In this document: piece by piece, positions 53,362-64,000 of the stretch
Layout: each line of letters starts with the position of its first letter
Position numbering within the stretch: position 1 is the first letter of the stretch
NCBI GenBank assembly: GCA_947179485.1
Contig: OX359246.1
Span: forward strand, 75,481,508 to 75,545,507
Source: Allacma fusca
Lineage: Eukaryota > Arthropoda > Collembola > Symphypleona > Sminthuridae
Direction: 5' to 3'
DNA: 64,000 nucleotides
Program-made: the position numbers and the translations under genes
Notes under the pieces: model-generated
Seen by the model: the letters and a program-made list of their open reading frames with translations, nothing else
Databases searched by the model: none
What the model was told of the DNA's origin: nothing

Positions 53362-54694
53362 TGTACCTTCTGTGGAAATCCTGGATCCCTCAAAAGGTAT
53401 AAAAAGACGAAGGATTTCCACAGAAGGACATTCAGTAATCCACTGCTCAAGCGGTCGGTTCCGAGGTCTTTACTTCTGGGTCTGGCTTCCGGAGAATCTC
53501 CCGGCTATTCCTACTGAAAGGACGGTTTTACTTAGGTAATTAATACATTTTCCCGCTCCTAAAACCACCAGACCTGGACCCATACCTAACCACCAATCCC
53601 TGCCTACTCAGACCATTCCAGCGCCAGGTTAAAAATCCTGGCAGCTTGGTTCTTTGGCATTGTTTTATTAAAGTAGTGATTTTTTTAAGTCTTAAAATTA
53701 CAAGTTAAAATTTTGAAAGTATTTTGACATTGTTTTTGGTTTTGGGATAATTTTGATTAGGACCTTCCCGTGCTACATAAAGTGATTTTTTGGGACCCTT
53801 TAAGTAAGTTTTTGAATATTTCGGGGATTTTATTTTTTTATTAGTAAAACGCCGGTTCTGGCAGGTGTGGGCACCTATCCTACTCTATTTACGTTTGCCT
53901 ACCCTTCCCTAAAATATTGAATGTGCATTTTGCCCGGGGAATTATTATAAAAGAGTGGCTTTTCCGAGCTTTAGCTCTGGATTAAAATTCTACATATAAA
54001 AATGAATTGTTTTCCGGGTATTGCACATTTTTCGCGCGAGGCGCTGGATTAATTCCTAAGTCTCCAACCTGTTACTATGTCAGTATGAATTTCGCTCTAC
54101 CTACTCCCTGATAATTTTGAGACCCCTATTCGTAATTAATTCAATAGACCCTTGCTCTCCCACTCCGATTAAATTAAATTAATATCCAATTAATTTTCAA
54201 TTAATTAATTAATTAATTTTGAGTTTATTTTGTTTAATTAAATTAAATTGAATTATTATTTTTTGGATAACCCTTTGAATTAACTTATGCACCCTCACAT
54301 ATAAGGCACCGATCTTTTCCGGCTATTTTTTAAATTCATTAAAGGGTTACCTTGTATATCAATTATTTTTTTTCGATTTATTTAAGAGTGTGTCAGTCGC
54401 CAAACAATTCCTAACCCCTCTCACACCAAGCACCTTATGTTTCTGGATTTTGATGTCGTTATCCGTAAATACCCTCACTGTTGTAATTTCCGCCCCACTT
54501 CCTGATCAACTATCTCAGGTCAATTAAATTCGAATTCAGCCTACATTTTTCATTACGAGTCATCCATTGATGCCGTAATTTTTCATACTTATTTTCTTTA
54601 CGAGACTCGTCCCATATTCACTACTTACGTTACCCGTAATTGTTTAGAGCTTCATTTTCCCTGTATATAACACTTAAAGGAATTAATTTGTTTT
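53362..54694 (+). repeat. Candidate 5' LTR of the Gypsy element
   Basis: It starts TGTACCTTCTGTGG and ends directly before the primer-binding site. It includes a TATA box (53397) and TCAGT initiator (53432), and a (TTAATTAA)-rich patch at 54170-54260. Its left limit is inferred from the TG and the promoter, and no second LTR is in the window to confirm it. Confidence 0.5.
53366..53438 (+). promoter_or_regulatory. LTR promoter inside a 17-bp inverted repeat
   Basis: CCTTCTGTGGAAATCCT (53366-53382) and its exact reverse complement (53411-53427) flank the TATA box GGTATAAAAAG. An ATTCAGTAA initiator follows at 53430-53438, about 33 bases after the TATA. The palindrome arms could form a hairpin of 17 pairs with a 28-base loop, or be dyad sites for a regulator. 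Confidence 0.65.
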
Positions 54695-54706
54695 TGGTCC
54701 TTCGAG
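54695..54706 (+). other. tRNA primer-binding site TGGTCCTTCGAG
   Basis: TGG plus nine bases complements a tRNA 3' end CTCGAAGGACCA. It sits between the LTR and the gag ATG (54707), leaving no leader. This is where minus-strand DNA synthesis would start. Confidence 0.6.
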
Positions 54707-55590
54707 ATGGATCAGGACCAAGTGAATCAGATCGCCGCTGCGATTGCACAGTATTTTACTGCAAATCTTATTCCCAATAACCCCTCTCGCATGAATCATA
54801 TGCTCCAAACATTTAGAAAATACGATGACAGCACTAATGTTAGAGATTGGCTCATTCAATTCAATGCCGAATGAACCAATTACGGACTCAATGGCCAATG
54901 GAAGGTCAATAATTTAGACCGTTTCCTATCAGGTACCTCTGCTTTGTGGTGGAAATCACATGTCCCAGTACATCAATCTTGCTGCACGGACTCCAACCTA
55001 AGATATTCTTAATTACGGAAATTATGCATGGCAATTATTAATCACGGCTATCTCAAACTTTTTCTCGGCCGACAATATTAAAGAGCGAGCCGCCGCCGAA
55101 CTTAAAAGTTTGAAATATAACTGGGGATGATCCAATGGCATACATGGCTAACGTAATTGATTGTATGTCACGAATTAACTCACAAATGACAGAGTATGAC
55201 AAGGTCACGAATTTGTTACGTGGGCTCCCTGAAAATCTACGGGCACACGTAACATCAGGGGCACTACCATAGACAGTTTTTTTCTAACCTTACTCGTCAT
55301 GTCCACGTTAATCCCCATTTAGCACGACAAACCCCCTCCATGTCATCTTCCATGAATAACCACACCCAGTCTTCAGTTCGAGCTATGGGATCAACTAAGA
55401 AATTAGTTGTCCCCAACTACTCCGCTGAACATTAGGCTGCGTGTGTGTCCTCTAACGGTAAACCCTTATGCTACGAATGCAAACGGGAAAATCACAGAGT
55501 ACATCGATGTTGGAAACTAATGAGGGCTGAAGGGATCCCTTTACCTGAGAGACCTGCTCCAAAAATCTCTATTACTCCTCCGGGAAACTG
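54707..55590 (+). pseudogene. Gypsy gag with CCHC zinc knuckle
   Basis: ATG at 54707, directly after the primer site. The reading MDQDQVNQIAAAIAQYF runs into FRKYDDSTNVRDWLIQFNAE and, past a stop (about 54872), FLSGTSALWWKSHV, the capsid-type retrotransposon gag block (GxA..WW). Several more stops and shifts follow. The knuckle CYECKRENHRVHRC at 55469-55510 has perfect CX2CX4HX4C spacing and would bind the element RNA. Dead by at least five disruptions. Confidence 0.75.
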
Positions 55591-55859
55591 TTAAGTTGTC
55601 CCTTGCGGGGGTGACACCTAGACAGAAATCTTCCAAGTTTTCTAAACCTATTATTGCTATAAATAATAAATCTATAATTTCAAATATTTCTACTTCTAAT
55701 CGATTTTCTATATTATCAATAAATAACACTTCTTCAGTTTCACATAATCCTTCTAGTGTTAAGACTCAACTCCTGTCAACTCTTTAATCAGAGTTATTAC
55801 CTAATTATTGTATTGGTCCCCTTAGAGCTCTAAATAGTAAAACGGATTTATTATGGGAT

Positions 55860-56543
55860 ATTTCTATTTTAGGGAAGAACCCCTACAAACTTACTGCGCT
55901 TGTTGATACAGGCGCATCCATTTCCTGTATTCACCCCTCCTTATCAGAGTAGATTCCTTCTCATATTTTACATGATTGTTTTAAACCTATCTGTGTTACC
56001 CTCTCTGTAGATAAACCTCATTCAAGTATAGTTATTTATCATTTTATCAAAATACGAGTTTCCGCGCGGAGCGCCGGACATTATGAATGGATATTCTATA
56101 TCCTTGATAATCTTTCTTCTGAAATGGTCATCGGTCTAGATATTTTACGAAGTATTAAGGCTCACATTGATTGCTATAAGGGTACTGTGTATTTACCTAA
56201 GAATATTTTTCAATGTTTAAAATCTATTTCACATGTTACTACCCCTACTTGCAAATCACAGTCTAAATTATTTGTTAAAGCTCCATCTAGTACAAAACCC
56301 TCTTGCACTATAAAATCGCTTGTTTCCTCACAGTCTATGAGTACAGACACGATGCATGTTTTTAAAACCTTAAAAGCCCAGAAACCTGGTTCAGCCTCTC
56401 TTCCTCGTTTCCGAACGAATCGACCCTACCAAATTCCACCACAAGGGGCTCGACGTATAAAGATTTTCTTTAATACACAGTATACTGGAGACACAGTAGT
56501 ATGTGCTAATAAATACTTATTCTACACAGACGGTTTCATCTAG
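55860..56543 (+). pseudogene. Gypsy aspartic protease region
   Basis: LVDTGASISCIHPSL (about 55897-55940) carries the catalytic DTGA motif. A stop follows, and MVIGLDILRSIKAHID (56124 on) is the second conserved protease block (I-G-x-D-x-L). A long Ser/Lys/Pro-rich linker then continues to the stop at 56543. The protease would cut the polyprotein. One stop separates its two halves. Confidence 0.7.
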
Positions 56544-56669
56544 ACTTCAAGCATTGTCAATTCTATTCATGGCCAAGGATTTATTTATGTTTCAAATCTT
56601 ACTAATGAGCCCATAACACTGAAACCTTGCCATCACATAGCTAATTGTGAACCCCTCTAGCAAGACAAT

Positions 56670-58257
56670 GTGAATCTTCGTAATATTAGTGGAGTTGATA
56701 TACCCCTTTTAACCGAGGATCAGATTTCACAATTTAATCTAGGTCCCTCTCTCTCCCAGCAACAGAAGGATATCATAATACGTATAATTAGAAAACATCC
56801 TACTGCGTTTCCTTGGAGAGACGAGGACATAGGTATAATTACAGATGACAATGGTCGTAATATCTCATGTAAAGTCGACATAATCGATGATAGTCCAGTG
56901 CAGTCTACCCCTTACCGAAATTCTCCAATCAACAAACAAGTTATCCGAGACCATGTTGAGAGAGAGAAAAAGTTAGGCTGGTTAGAACCTTGCACTGTAC
57001 CATATAGTTCCCCTGTATTAGTTGTTCCCCTTAAGAATGGACCACCTAGAGTTGTATATGACCTACGAAAGGTCAATTTAAAATGTCAATTCTTTCCATT
57101 CCCTGCCGACAATCTACAAGAACAACTTGATTCCTTTGCTGGCGCGGCTTTCTTCTGTACTGCTGATGGTAAGGACGCTTTCCGACAAGTAGAGATCGAG
57201 GAAGACTCGCGATTTATTGGCTATAGTCACTAACGACGAATTGTTAAGGCCTACGCGAGCTCCATTTGGTTGGAAAAACTCAGGTCCTCGCTTTCAGCAC
57301 GGTTTTAGGCAAATATTTCCTAGGGTTCATTATCCTTGGTTAGCTAGTTACGTTGATGATGCAGGATTCTTTGGTCGCACATTTGAAGAGATGCTAGATA
57401 GACTTGATAATTTCCTAGCTAGGTGCGCCCAGAGAAACTACAAACTGCAACCAAGGAAATGTTCATTTGGATATGAAGAGTTAGACATCTTAGGTCATAT
57501 TATTTCTAAGGATGGCATACGTATAAAGCAAGATCGTATTCAAGCCATCTTAGATTTAAAACCTCCTAAGAATGTTAAACAAATTCGTCGCATTTTAGGT
57601 ATCATTGGATTCTTCCGTCGACATATTAAAGATATGTCATTTTTAGCAAAACATTTATTCCGTCTAACTGAAAATGGCGCTAAATTTGTTTGAAATCATG
57701 TCGAACAGGAATCCTTTGAGAACCTAAAATTAGCTATCACGTCAGCTCCTATTCTTATGTTTTCTCATCCCGATGGTCAGTTAGATTTATATGTCGATAG
57801 TAGTCAAGAAGCTATAGGTTCTGCATTACTTCAAACTATAAATAATGAAGTAGGAATCATAGCTTATTACTCTAAATCTTTTGACAAAACACAAAGTAGG
57901 TGGTCGATTACTCACAAGGAAGCATGGTCGATTGTCAAAAGTATCGAACACTTCCATCATTACCTGCATGGAAAGCAATTCCGTGTAATAACTGACCACG
58001 CTTCCCTTCAATGGTTGCTAAAGGTACGAGACCCAAAGGGAAAACTCGCCAGATGGGCTACCAGTCTCTACCCTTACAATTTTATCATTGCTCATATCCC
58101 AGGACATACGAATTTACTCGCTGATGTCCTCTCCCGTCCCATACTAGAACAAGCTGAGCATCGAGAGCATATACGGGCTGTCAATGTTAATCCTACGTCA
58201 GACCCTGAACTACAAGATACCAAAGAAATAGAGTCCCATGAACCTTTAGTTTCATAG
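56670..58257 (+). pseudogene. Gypsy reverse transcriptase and RNase H
   Basis: RT blocks: GWLEPCTVPYSSPVLVVPLK, RVVYDLRKVN, FFCTADGKDAFRQVEI (the first catalytic Asp block, unusual: ADGKDAFRQ where DLxSGYHQ is usual), a shift near 57230, then RAPFGWKNSGPRFQ and SYVDDAGFF (YVDD catalytic pair), LGHIISKDGI and LGIIGFFRRHI. A stop at about 57693 precedes RNase H: LYVDSSQEAIGSALLQ, IAYYSKSFDKTQSRWS, HKEAWSIVKSIEHFHHYLHG and DHASLQWLL, with the IPGHTNLLADVLSRP end. It is interrupted by one frameshift and one stop between 57230 and 57700, otherwise well preserved. Confidence 0.85.
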
Positions 58258-59818
58258 GTGGTTAATGCGAAGAAGCAAACTTTTGAACAAATTCAGAGAC
58301 AAGACGATAAGTTAAAATCAATTATTGATTCCATTAGATATAATGAAACTGAAAGTCCTGATGTTCCTCATAAATTTTCAAAGGACTATGCTATTATTCA
58401 TAATATTCTCTATTACGCTAACTATAATGAAACAGGTTCTATTTGGTTACTAGTAATTCCTGAGTGTCTTAGACATAAGATTTTTACTGATGTTCATGAA
58501 AATGATTTATCTCATTTGTCATTCCATAAGACATACTTTGCTATACGCTCTCGATTCTATTGGTATGGAATTTACAAAGATATTCGTCGTTTCTGTCAAG
58601 CCTGCCAGACATGTCAATTCCAGAATGTACCACATGTCGCAAAGGCTGGGCCATTACAGACGAATTTAACTCCACTCGAACCATTCCATACCATAGCAAT
58701 GGACTTTATTGTTGAACTCCCCATTACACGAAGACACAATAGATATTTATTAACTATTGTGGATCTCGCTACTAGATGGATTGAAGCCATCCCTACTTCG
58801 GATATGACTTCAGATACAGTCATTACTAACTTGGGCAAGTATTTCACCCGATATGATCACTGCAAGATTATATGCGGGAATGCTGGTTCCTTTACCTCAA
58901 CAGATTTCTTAAATTTCTGTTCAGATAAGGGAATAACACTTAAACATACAGCTCCCTATCACCCCGCATCAAATACTTATGCTGAACGTCCTAATGATGT
59001 TTTCAAGAACATGTTATTCAAGTCAACACAGAAATCTGGTATGGATTGGGACATACAAGTTCCTATTGTAGCCAAAAGCTACAATATTTCCCAACACTCC
59101 ACAACAGGATTCTCCCCTTTCCGACTTTTATATGATATGGATCCCTCATTAGCTACAACATCCAAGTACCCCGTCAATAATGAACATCTTACCGCAGTGG
59201 ATAGACGGTTTCAATTTCTTAAGGACAGGGCACAAGCTAATGAGAACACTTGTCGTTACCAACTAAACAATAAGTTAGAGTTCGACAAGAGTCATCCACA
59301 CTTAGAGTTTAATATAGGCAAACTAGTACTCGTAAAAAGCCAAGAACGACTAGTTGGACCCAAGGCGCGTTTTAAACTCAAGTGGGATGGTCCTTACAGA
59401 ATTATGGATAAACTGGGACCTCTAACTTATCTCATTGACTTGGAGCACAGCCTTGCCAATAACATAGGCAGAGTTTTTCATGTTCATCATTTATCTAAGT
59501 ACTACCCCGAAATTATTGGTCAACAAGTAGACACAGTCAATGAGATGTATAGAGATCCAGAATTAGAGTTATCCCCAGAGATTGAAGGACTTAATCCTGA
59601 TATCCCGCCTATCAATCCTGTTCAGAATCCTTCCTCTAACACTCATGAAAGTACACCTCCCATCTCACAAATTCCTGTTGAGAAAGATCCTAAGTACACT
59701 TCTCCTAAGTTTGATGCAGACTCTCACTTAAAGACTGGTTTAACACAGCTAAGTATACAAGGGACTATCAAGAATTCCTATCCGATTCTTCACAGTCCTC
59801 TGACGATACAGTTGAAAT
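58258..59818 (+). pseudogene. Gypsy integrase with GPY/F module, catalytic Asp lost
   Basis: This is open for 520 codons. An HHCC finger (HLSFHKTYF...CQACQTCQ) is followed by the catalytic core: MDFIVELP (first Asp), IICGNAGSFTSTDF where the second catalytic Asp is replaced by Gly (codon GGG, 58876-58878), and SNTYAERPNDVFKNML with the Glu. The C-terminal GPY/F module is KWDGPYRIMDKLGPLTYLI, then FHVHHLSKYYPE. A Pro/Ser-rich tail continues to the stop at 59818, and in another frame to the LINE insertion. Integrase would join element DNA to the host genome; the Gly makes this copy inactive despite the long open frame. Confidence 0.85.
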
Positions 59819-59879
59819 GAATACAGAGACATTCCACTCCTGGACATGGTCCAGGCAGGTTCTCCTTTGAGCCTAATCC

Positions 59880-62800
59880 AAGCCCCGTGTCCAGTGTAGT
59901 GTGTTTCCCAGCTCCTAACCTTTTCCTCTTTGCTCCTACCGTGGGTTTGCCGTCTCAAAAGTGTGTCAGTTGCTGTCAGAAAATAAGGCCCAGGGTGTTA
60001 TTTCTTACGTGCTATATCTGTAAGTGCATTTTCCACCGCACATGTGTAAGCATAAGCTTAAAAGTGTACAGATCCATAAACTTGGATTTATGGTGTTGTG
60101 TAACATGTCTGGACGTTGCACCCGTTATTGACAGCTATTTTCAAATTGACTGAAATCAGTCGTGCGCACATGCACCTACAACATATAATGTGCACTCCTA
60201 AATGGGAAAAAATGTAAACATCTTCTGTCTCAATGTCAATAAGTTTGTGCTAGACAAGCTGGAAGAATTTAAAACAATTATGTACAATCAAAGGCTTGAT
60301 TTTGCGGCTCTTATTGAGACCGTTTTTACCGATGACACAAACGTAGGTATGTATAATATCCCGGGCTATAACTTAATATGTAAAATTCGTAAGCATAAGA
60401 AAGGTGGTGGCTTGTTGATTTACCTGCACAATCGTATCAGATTCAAGGTCATTGACATAAAAGTTGACTATTTTAATTCAGATGTTGAGTTCTTGGCCTG
60501 CAAAGTTGGTCTCAGTGAATTTCAATCTGTAATCATCTTAATAATGTACAGACCCCCTAAAAGCTCTGTTGCTAATTTTTTACTATGTATGGATGGCTTC
60601 TTGCGGTATATTAGAAACATGAAACAATTATGTATTATTGTGGGGGACATAAATATTGATCTGTCAAATACTACACCTGATGTTATTAAGCTACTATCCT
60701 GTCTGCGTATGCATGAATACAAACAAATAATTAATGTTCAAACGAGAAGAGATTATGGCAAGCGCCAGTCATCCACACTCATTGATCATTTATATATCCC
60801 TATTAACCTATCACTTGAATGGCATAGCAATGTTACTGGCTTGTCTGACCATGATTATATTACATTTAAGTTTAGCTTTAAAAAATCAGCTTCACATAAT
60901 ATGAAGGAAATCCAATACCGGAATATGAATAAGGTAGATTGGGTCATTTAATGCTGAACTGTGTAAGATTAACTGGGATTTTCTCTGTAATGCTGAGTAT
61001 AATATTGACTTCGTATATAATGTTATCAACTCTACCGTGCGAGTACTGCTGGATCAGCACGCCCCTATTACTAGAAAACGTGTAAATTACTCAACTCAAT
61101 CGTGGGTAAACAGTGATATTCGTAAACTAATAATACAGAGGGATAAGTGTAAGTTGCAAGCTTGTAATGATAAGTCATCCCCTATGTGGACCGAATTTAA
61201 ACGCTATCGTGCTAGAGTCAGGCACAATATGTATCAAAACAAAAGAATGTACTTTGATAAATAACTGAGTACTCATAAGTCCAGTGAGGGAGTTTGTAGT
61301 TGATAAGATTCTAGGTAATGCAAAACACACGGGAACGCGTATTGATGAACTATTTGTAAATGAGAAGGTAGTATGTACGCCTGAAGATATCTGTGAAAGT
61401 CTAGCTTACTCATTTATTGTGCCATGTAGCTATTGTGACATCGATATACTTGCATTCAAGAATGCTCTACCCAACGATATAGTGCTTGCTACTATAAATG
61501 GGAAAGAGATATGGTCAGCATTCAGCCAACTCAAGAGCAAGTCCAACTCTCATGAATGTATTAACCGTAGACGTTTTGGCAGAGCAGCACTAGTGACCCC
61601 AATATTGCTCCTCTTCAACCTAATCTTAACTACGTCCAACTTACCATCACAATTCAAGACAGCTATAATCACTCCTATTTACAAAGGAAAAGGTAGTAAT
61701 TCCTGCCCTGACTCTTACCGACCTATTCGCTGCTTGCCATTCCTAAATAAGCTATTTGAAAAGATAGTACTCAGACGCCTGCTATACGAGTGTAAAGATA
61801 AGCTCGATGATCGTCAACATGTTTTTCGCCACGGTCGTTCTTGTTTTACTGCTATCTTTTGTTTCGTGCATAGATTTTGTATGTTTTTGAGTGCTCCGTG
61901 TGTAAAGGTGTTGGCTGTATTTATAGATCTCAAAAAGGCCTTTAACTCAGTGTCCCGTTTGCTACTGTTGGAGAAAATCAATAGTTTTTAAATGCAACCC
62001 GTATTTGTTGAGAGTTTTATCTGACTATCTTTATGACCGAAAATTTAAAATCTATTTGAATGGAAGGCTATCGTCGGAATTTGACGACCTGAATGGAGTA
62101 CCCCAAGGTTCCATTCTCGGTCCATTCCTGTTTGTGTTATTTTTAACCGACATTAAAAACCTGTTGGCTATACACTATGTGGCATATGCTGATGACTTGG
62201 TACTGTTCATCTCAGATATTTGTACTACCACTTTGTTTAACAGGATGCAAACCTGGCTAGATAAATTACAATCATGGATGCAAGACAATTCTCTAACAAT
62301 TAGTATACAGAAAACTAAATATGTTATTTACAACAAATCCACTTCAAGCGTGGAAACTAACTGTAACCTCACTATAAGTAATGAACCAATTGAAAGACTG
62401 TGGTCATTTAAATACCTGGGAGTAATAATAGACGATAAGTTGAACTTTAAGGAACACTGTAATTACGTCCTTAAAAAAGTGTCTAAAACTATGGGTTTTA
62501 TTATTCGTGTTCGCAAAAACCTGAATTTGAATACGCAATGTATGCTCATTAATTCGTTTGTTCTATCACACATTGATTTCTGCCTACTAATATGGTGTAA
62601 TACACTAGTATAGACCTGCTGCAGGCAAAATTTGATAGATTTTTACTCATAATGTACTCGACTAATGTCAAATACAAATTGAACAATCGACCCACACTGG
62701 CTACGCTCTATGAAACATATAATGTGTTTACTATACGTGAGCGCATAATGTATATCAGTAACAAATTTACATATTTGTTAATACACTTTGGTCACTCAAT

Positions 62801-63213
62801 TATGTACATCAACGGACTTGCCCTGGCAAAATTCAGCCCGTCAAGACTTCGTTCTGGAAAGGCCATCACTCTCTTCAACCCCAGTACTAAACTTTGTATC
62901 ACCCAAAAAAACATTATCTACTCTTGTGTTCAAAATTGAAATAAGCTCCCTTTGGATTTAAGGTCTCGCATGTGCCTCCCTACAGTATTTCTGCGACAGC
63001 TAACTCAACATGTGCTTCTGAAGCGGAACCCTGATAACGATAATTAACCTAATTGACTATGTATGCTCATTATAAATTAATATGACCCGGCCCAACATTA
63101 ATATGACAGTTTCTTTATTGCTAATTATGTATGAAATGAGTAGTGTCTGGAATGAAAACCAATACTTGTATTGATCTCTTTGACACTGAAATAAAGACTA
63201 ATAATAATAGTAA
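59880..63213 (+). mobile_element. LINE-A copy 3, inserted in the Gypsy element
   Basis: It begins near 59880-59930 (PHD finger) and ends at 63213 with GACACTGAAATAAAGAC and a (TAATAATAG) tail, the same 3' end as copy 2. Pro/Ser/Thr-rich Gypsy-like tail sequence lies on both sides, so it interrupts the pol tail. Five frame breaks. The target duplication was not resolved. Confidence 0.87.
59887..62939 (+). pseudogene. LINE-A copy 3 coding region: PHD, endonuclease, RT
   Basis: PHD finger at 59960-60110: CVSCCQKIRP, CYICKCIFHRTC and LWCCVTC, a C4HC3 set. After a stop, endonuclease (60202-60951): IFCLNVNKFVLDKLEEF, AALIETVFTDD, GGGLLIYLHNRIRF, IILIMYRPPKSS, CIIVGDINIDLS, IDHLYIPI and GLSDHDYITFKF. 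Linker (61037-61264): WVNSDIRKLIIQRDKCK. RT (61284-62613): ITPIYKGKGSN, SYRPIRCLPFLNKLFE, FRHGRSCFTAIFCF, KVLAVFIDLKKAFNSV, LNGVPQGSILGPFLFVLF and VAYADDLVLFISD, with the YADD catalytic pair intact, then FKYLGVIIDDKLNFKEHC. C-terminus (62652-62939): LYETYNVFTIRERIMYI and PSRLRSGKAITLFNP. It shows the family plan best. Inactive through stops near 60130, 60950, 61262, 61990 and 62612. Confidence 0.88.
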
Positions 63214-63215
63214 TA

Positions 63216-64000
63216 AGACTCAAAAATGATACTCCTCAAATACAAACTCCTCCGTGTAATATAACTCCTGATACTATTCCTGAAAATAGTAATATTATAA
63301 TGACTAATAATTCTCCTCCTATCGCTGGCACTAGAATCCCGCAACCTCAAAGTGTCCCTCCTGTTACAACTCCTGTACAAACTACCTCCCATGATTCAAG
63401 TGCAGATAACACTTCTTCAAAGTTATCAACTGTTTCCCGTTCTTCGTCGAAGAGGTATTGCTCCGAACTCCTGCTAGACCCCCTCCTAAACTTCTATCCC
63501 CGATTCCTAGTCCTAAATTAGTCTTCCCACCTTCCCAAGATGACGGACAAGAAGAAATTGAAGAGATTCCATCATTAACCACAATAATGGTGATGTCTTG
63601 CCCCGGAGACTCCCATGGTTTCAATACCATAACGGATATTGTTCCTTTGATTCGTGAGGAGACTGGACAACCATATATATATAACAAAATTCGGACTCTA
63701 GAGGAATTGGCTGCATCAAAGGACTTGTATAAAGATCCAAGTTTGAATCCAGTTGTCCAAATGAAGAATCTCCGTATTCGTTCGCCATCACCACCCGCTA
63801 CAGTTCCAGAAGGCTTTGGATTCGTACGTAAGCCAACCAGACCAACCTGGGTGGCAACACCGAAGAACGTCTCTCCGGCAACAATGCCTGTCCCGACCTT
63901 ATCTGGAATTATTCATCTCCTACTCCCTGAAGAAATTCCGACCGGATTCAATTCTCCGAAACCCGCTCCTTTACAAAAAACTACCGTTCCTATTATTCCC
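63216..64000 (+). pseudogene. Gypsy pol tail or following ORF, Pro-rich, open at the window edge
   Basis: TPQIQTPPCNITPDTIPENS and PIAGTRIPQPQSVPPVTTPV read in one frame. After a shift near 63455 the reading PKLLSPIPSPKLVFPPSQDD, then IVPLIREETGQPYIYNKIRT and KPTRPTWVATPKN continues to base 64000 without a stop. The Pro/Ser/Thr composition matches the tail of the integrase frame before LINE-A, so this is probably the same polypeptide beyond the insertion, or an additional small ORF. It has no recognised domain. Confidence 0.45.

Larger units (their letters stand above)
53362..64000 (+). mobile_element. Ty3/Gypsy LTR retrotransposon, 3' end outside window
   Basis: Order on the plus strand: 5' LTR (about 53362-54694), tRNA primer site (54695-54706), gag (54707-55590), protease, RT, RNase H and integrase, then a Pro-rich tail interrupted by LINE-A copy 3 and continuing to the window edge. 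The order PR-RT-RH-INT is diagnostic of Ty3/Gypsy. Many stops and shifts show that the copy is dead. The 3' LTR would lie beyond 64000, so LTR length and age cannot be measured here. Confidence 0.85.

Overview
The window is eukaryotic, AT-rich and made almost entirely of layered transposable elements. There are no operons or ribosome-binding sites. Introns with GT..AG borders, TATA/TCAGT promoter motifs in LTRs, PHD-finger non-LTR retrotransposons, an R2-type element, Tc1 and hAT transposons and a Ty3/Gypsy element together suggest an invertebrate animal, possibly an arthropod. No species-diagnostic gene is present, so that placement is inference. Family labels such as LINE-A, LINE-B, LINE-I, hAT-E and MITE-1 are mine.

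Layout. 1-5 kb: one apparently intact single-exon gene for a C2H2 zinc finger plus KH domain protein (903-1709, minus), then an unrecognised basic ORF (minus) split by an 808-bp hAT-type MITE with perfect 8-bp target duplications, then GC-richer imperfect repeats. 5.2-8.5 kb: a Tc1-like element with paired repeats at each end (IR/DR-like), invaded by a 5'-truncated LINE, lying inside a degenerate satellite. 8.5-12.5 kb: AT-rich interspersed repeats and no convincing gene. 12.56-26.34 kb: one minus-strand LINE-A copy into which other elements have inserted. They are a 3'-tailed retroelement that was itself invaded by a 4.8-kb LINE-I, a solo LTR that was invaded by hAT-E (which carries MITE-1 and a 5'-truncated LINE-B with an uninterrupted RT frame), and an 812-bp hAT-like MITE carrying twelve copies of a 26-bp palindrome-rich unit. 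Target duplications and re-joining reading frames support the order. 26.9-36.9 kb: repeats, a near-complete LINE-B, two SINE-like units and a near-complete LINE-A. 37-44 kb: mostly unassigned AT-rich DNA with a possible THAP-like fragment cut by a GTCCC-rich MITE. 44.3-50.5 kb: exon-like segments on the minus strand including a Helitron-type Rep fragment, interrupted by a second hAT-E copy, and a small spliced gene remnant on the plus strand. 51.3-53.2 kb: an internally deleted R2-like LINE and a Tc1 transposase fragment. 53.36 kb to the end: a decayed Ty3/Gypsy element (LTR, tRNA primer site, gag, protease, RT, RNase H, integrase, GPY/F module) into whose pol tail a LINE-A copy has inserted.

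Almost nothing here looks like a working host gene. The exceptions worth attention are the zinc finger-KH gene and the exon-bearing 45-50.5 kb block. The main value of the window is as a record of successive insertions, plus a few unusual structural elements.
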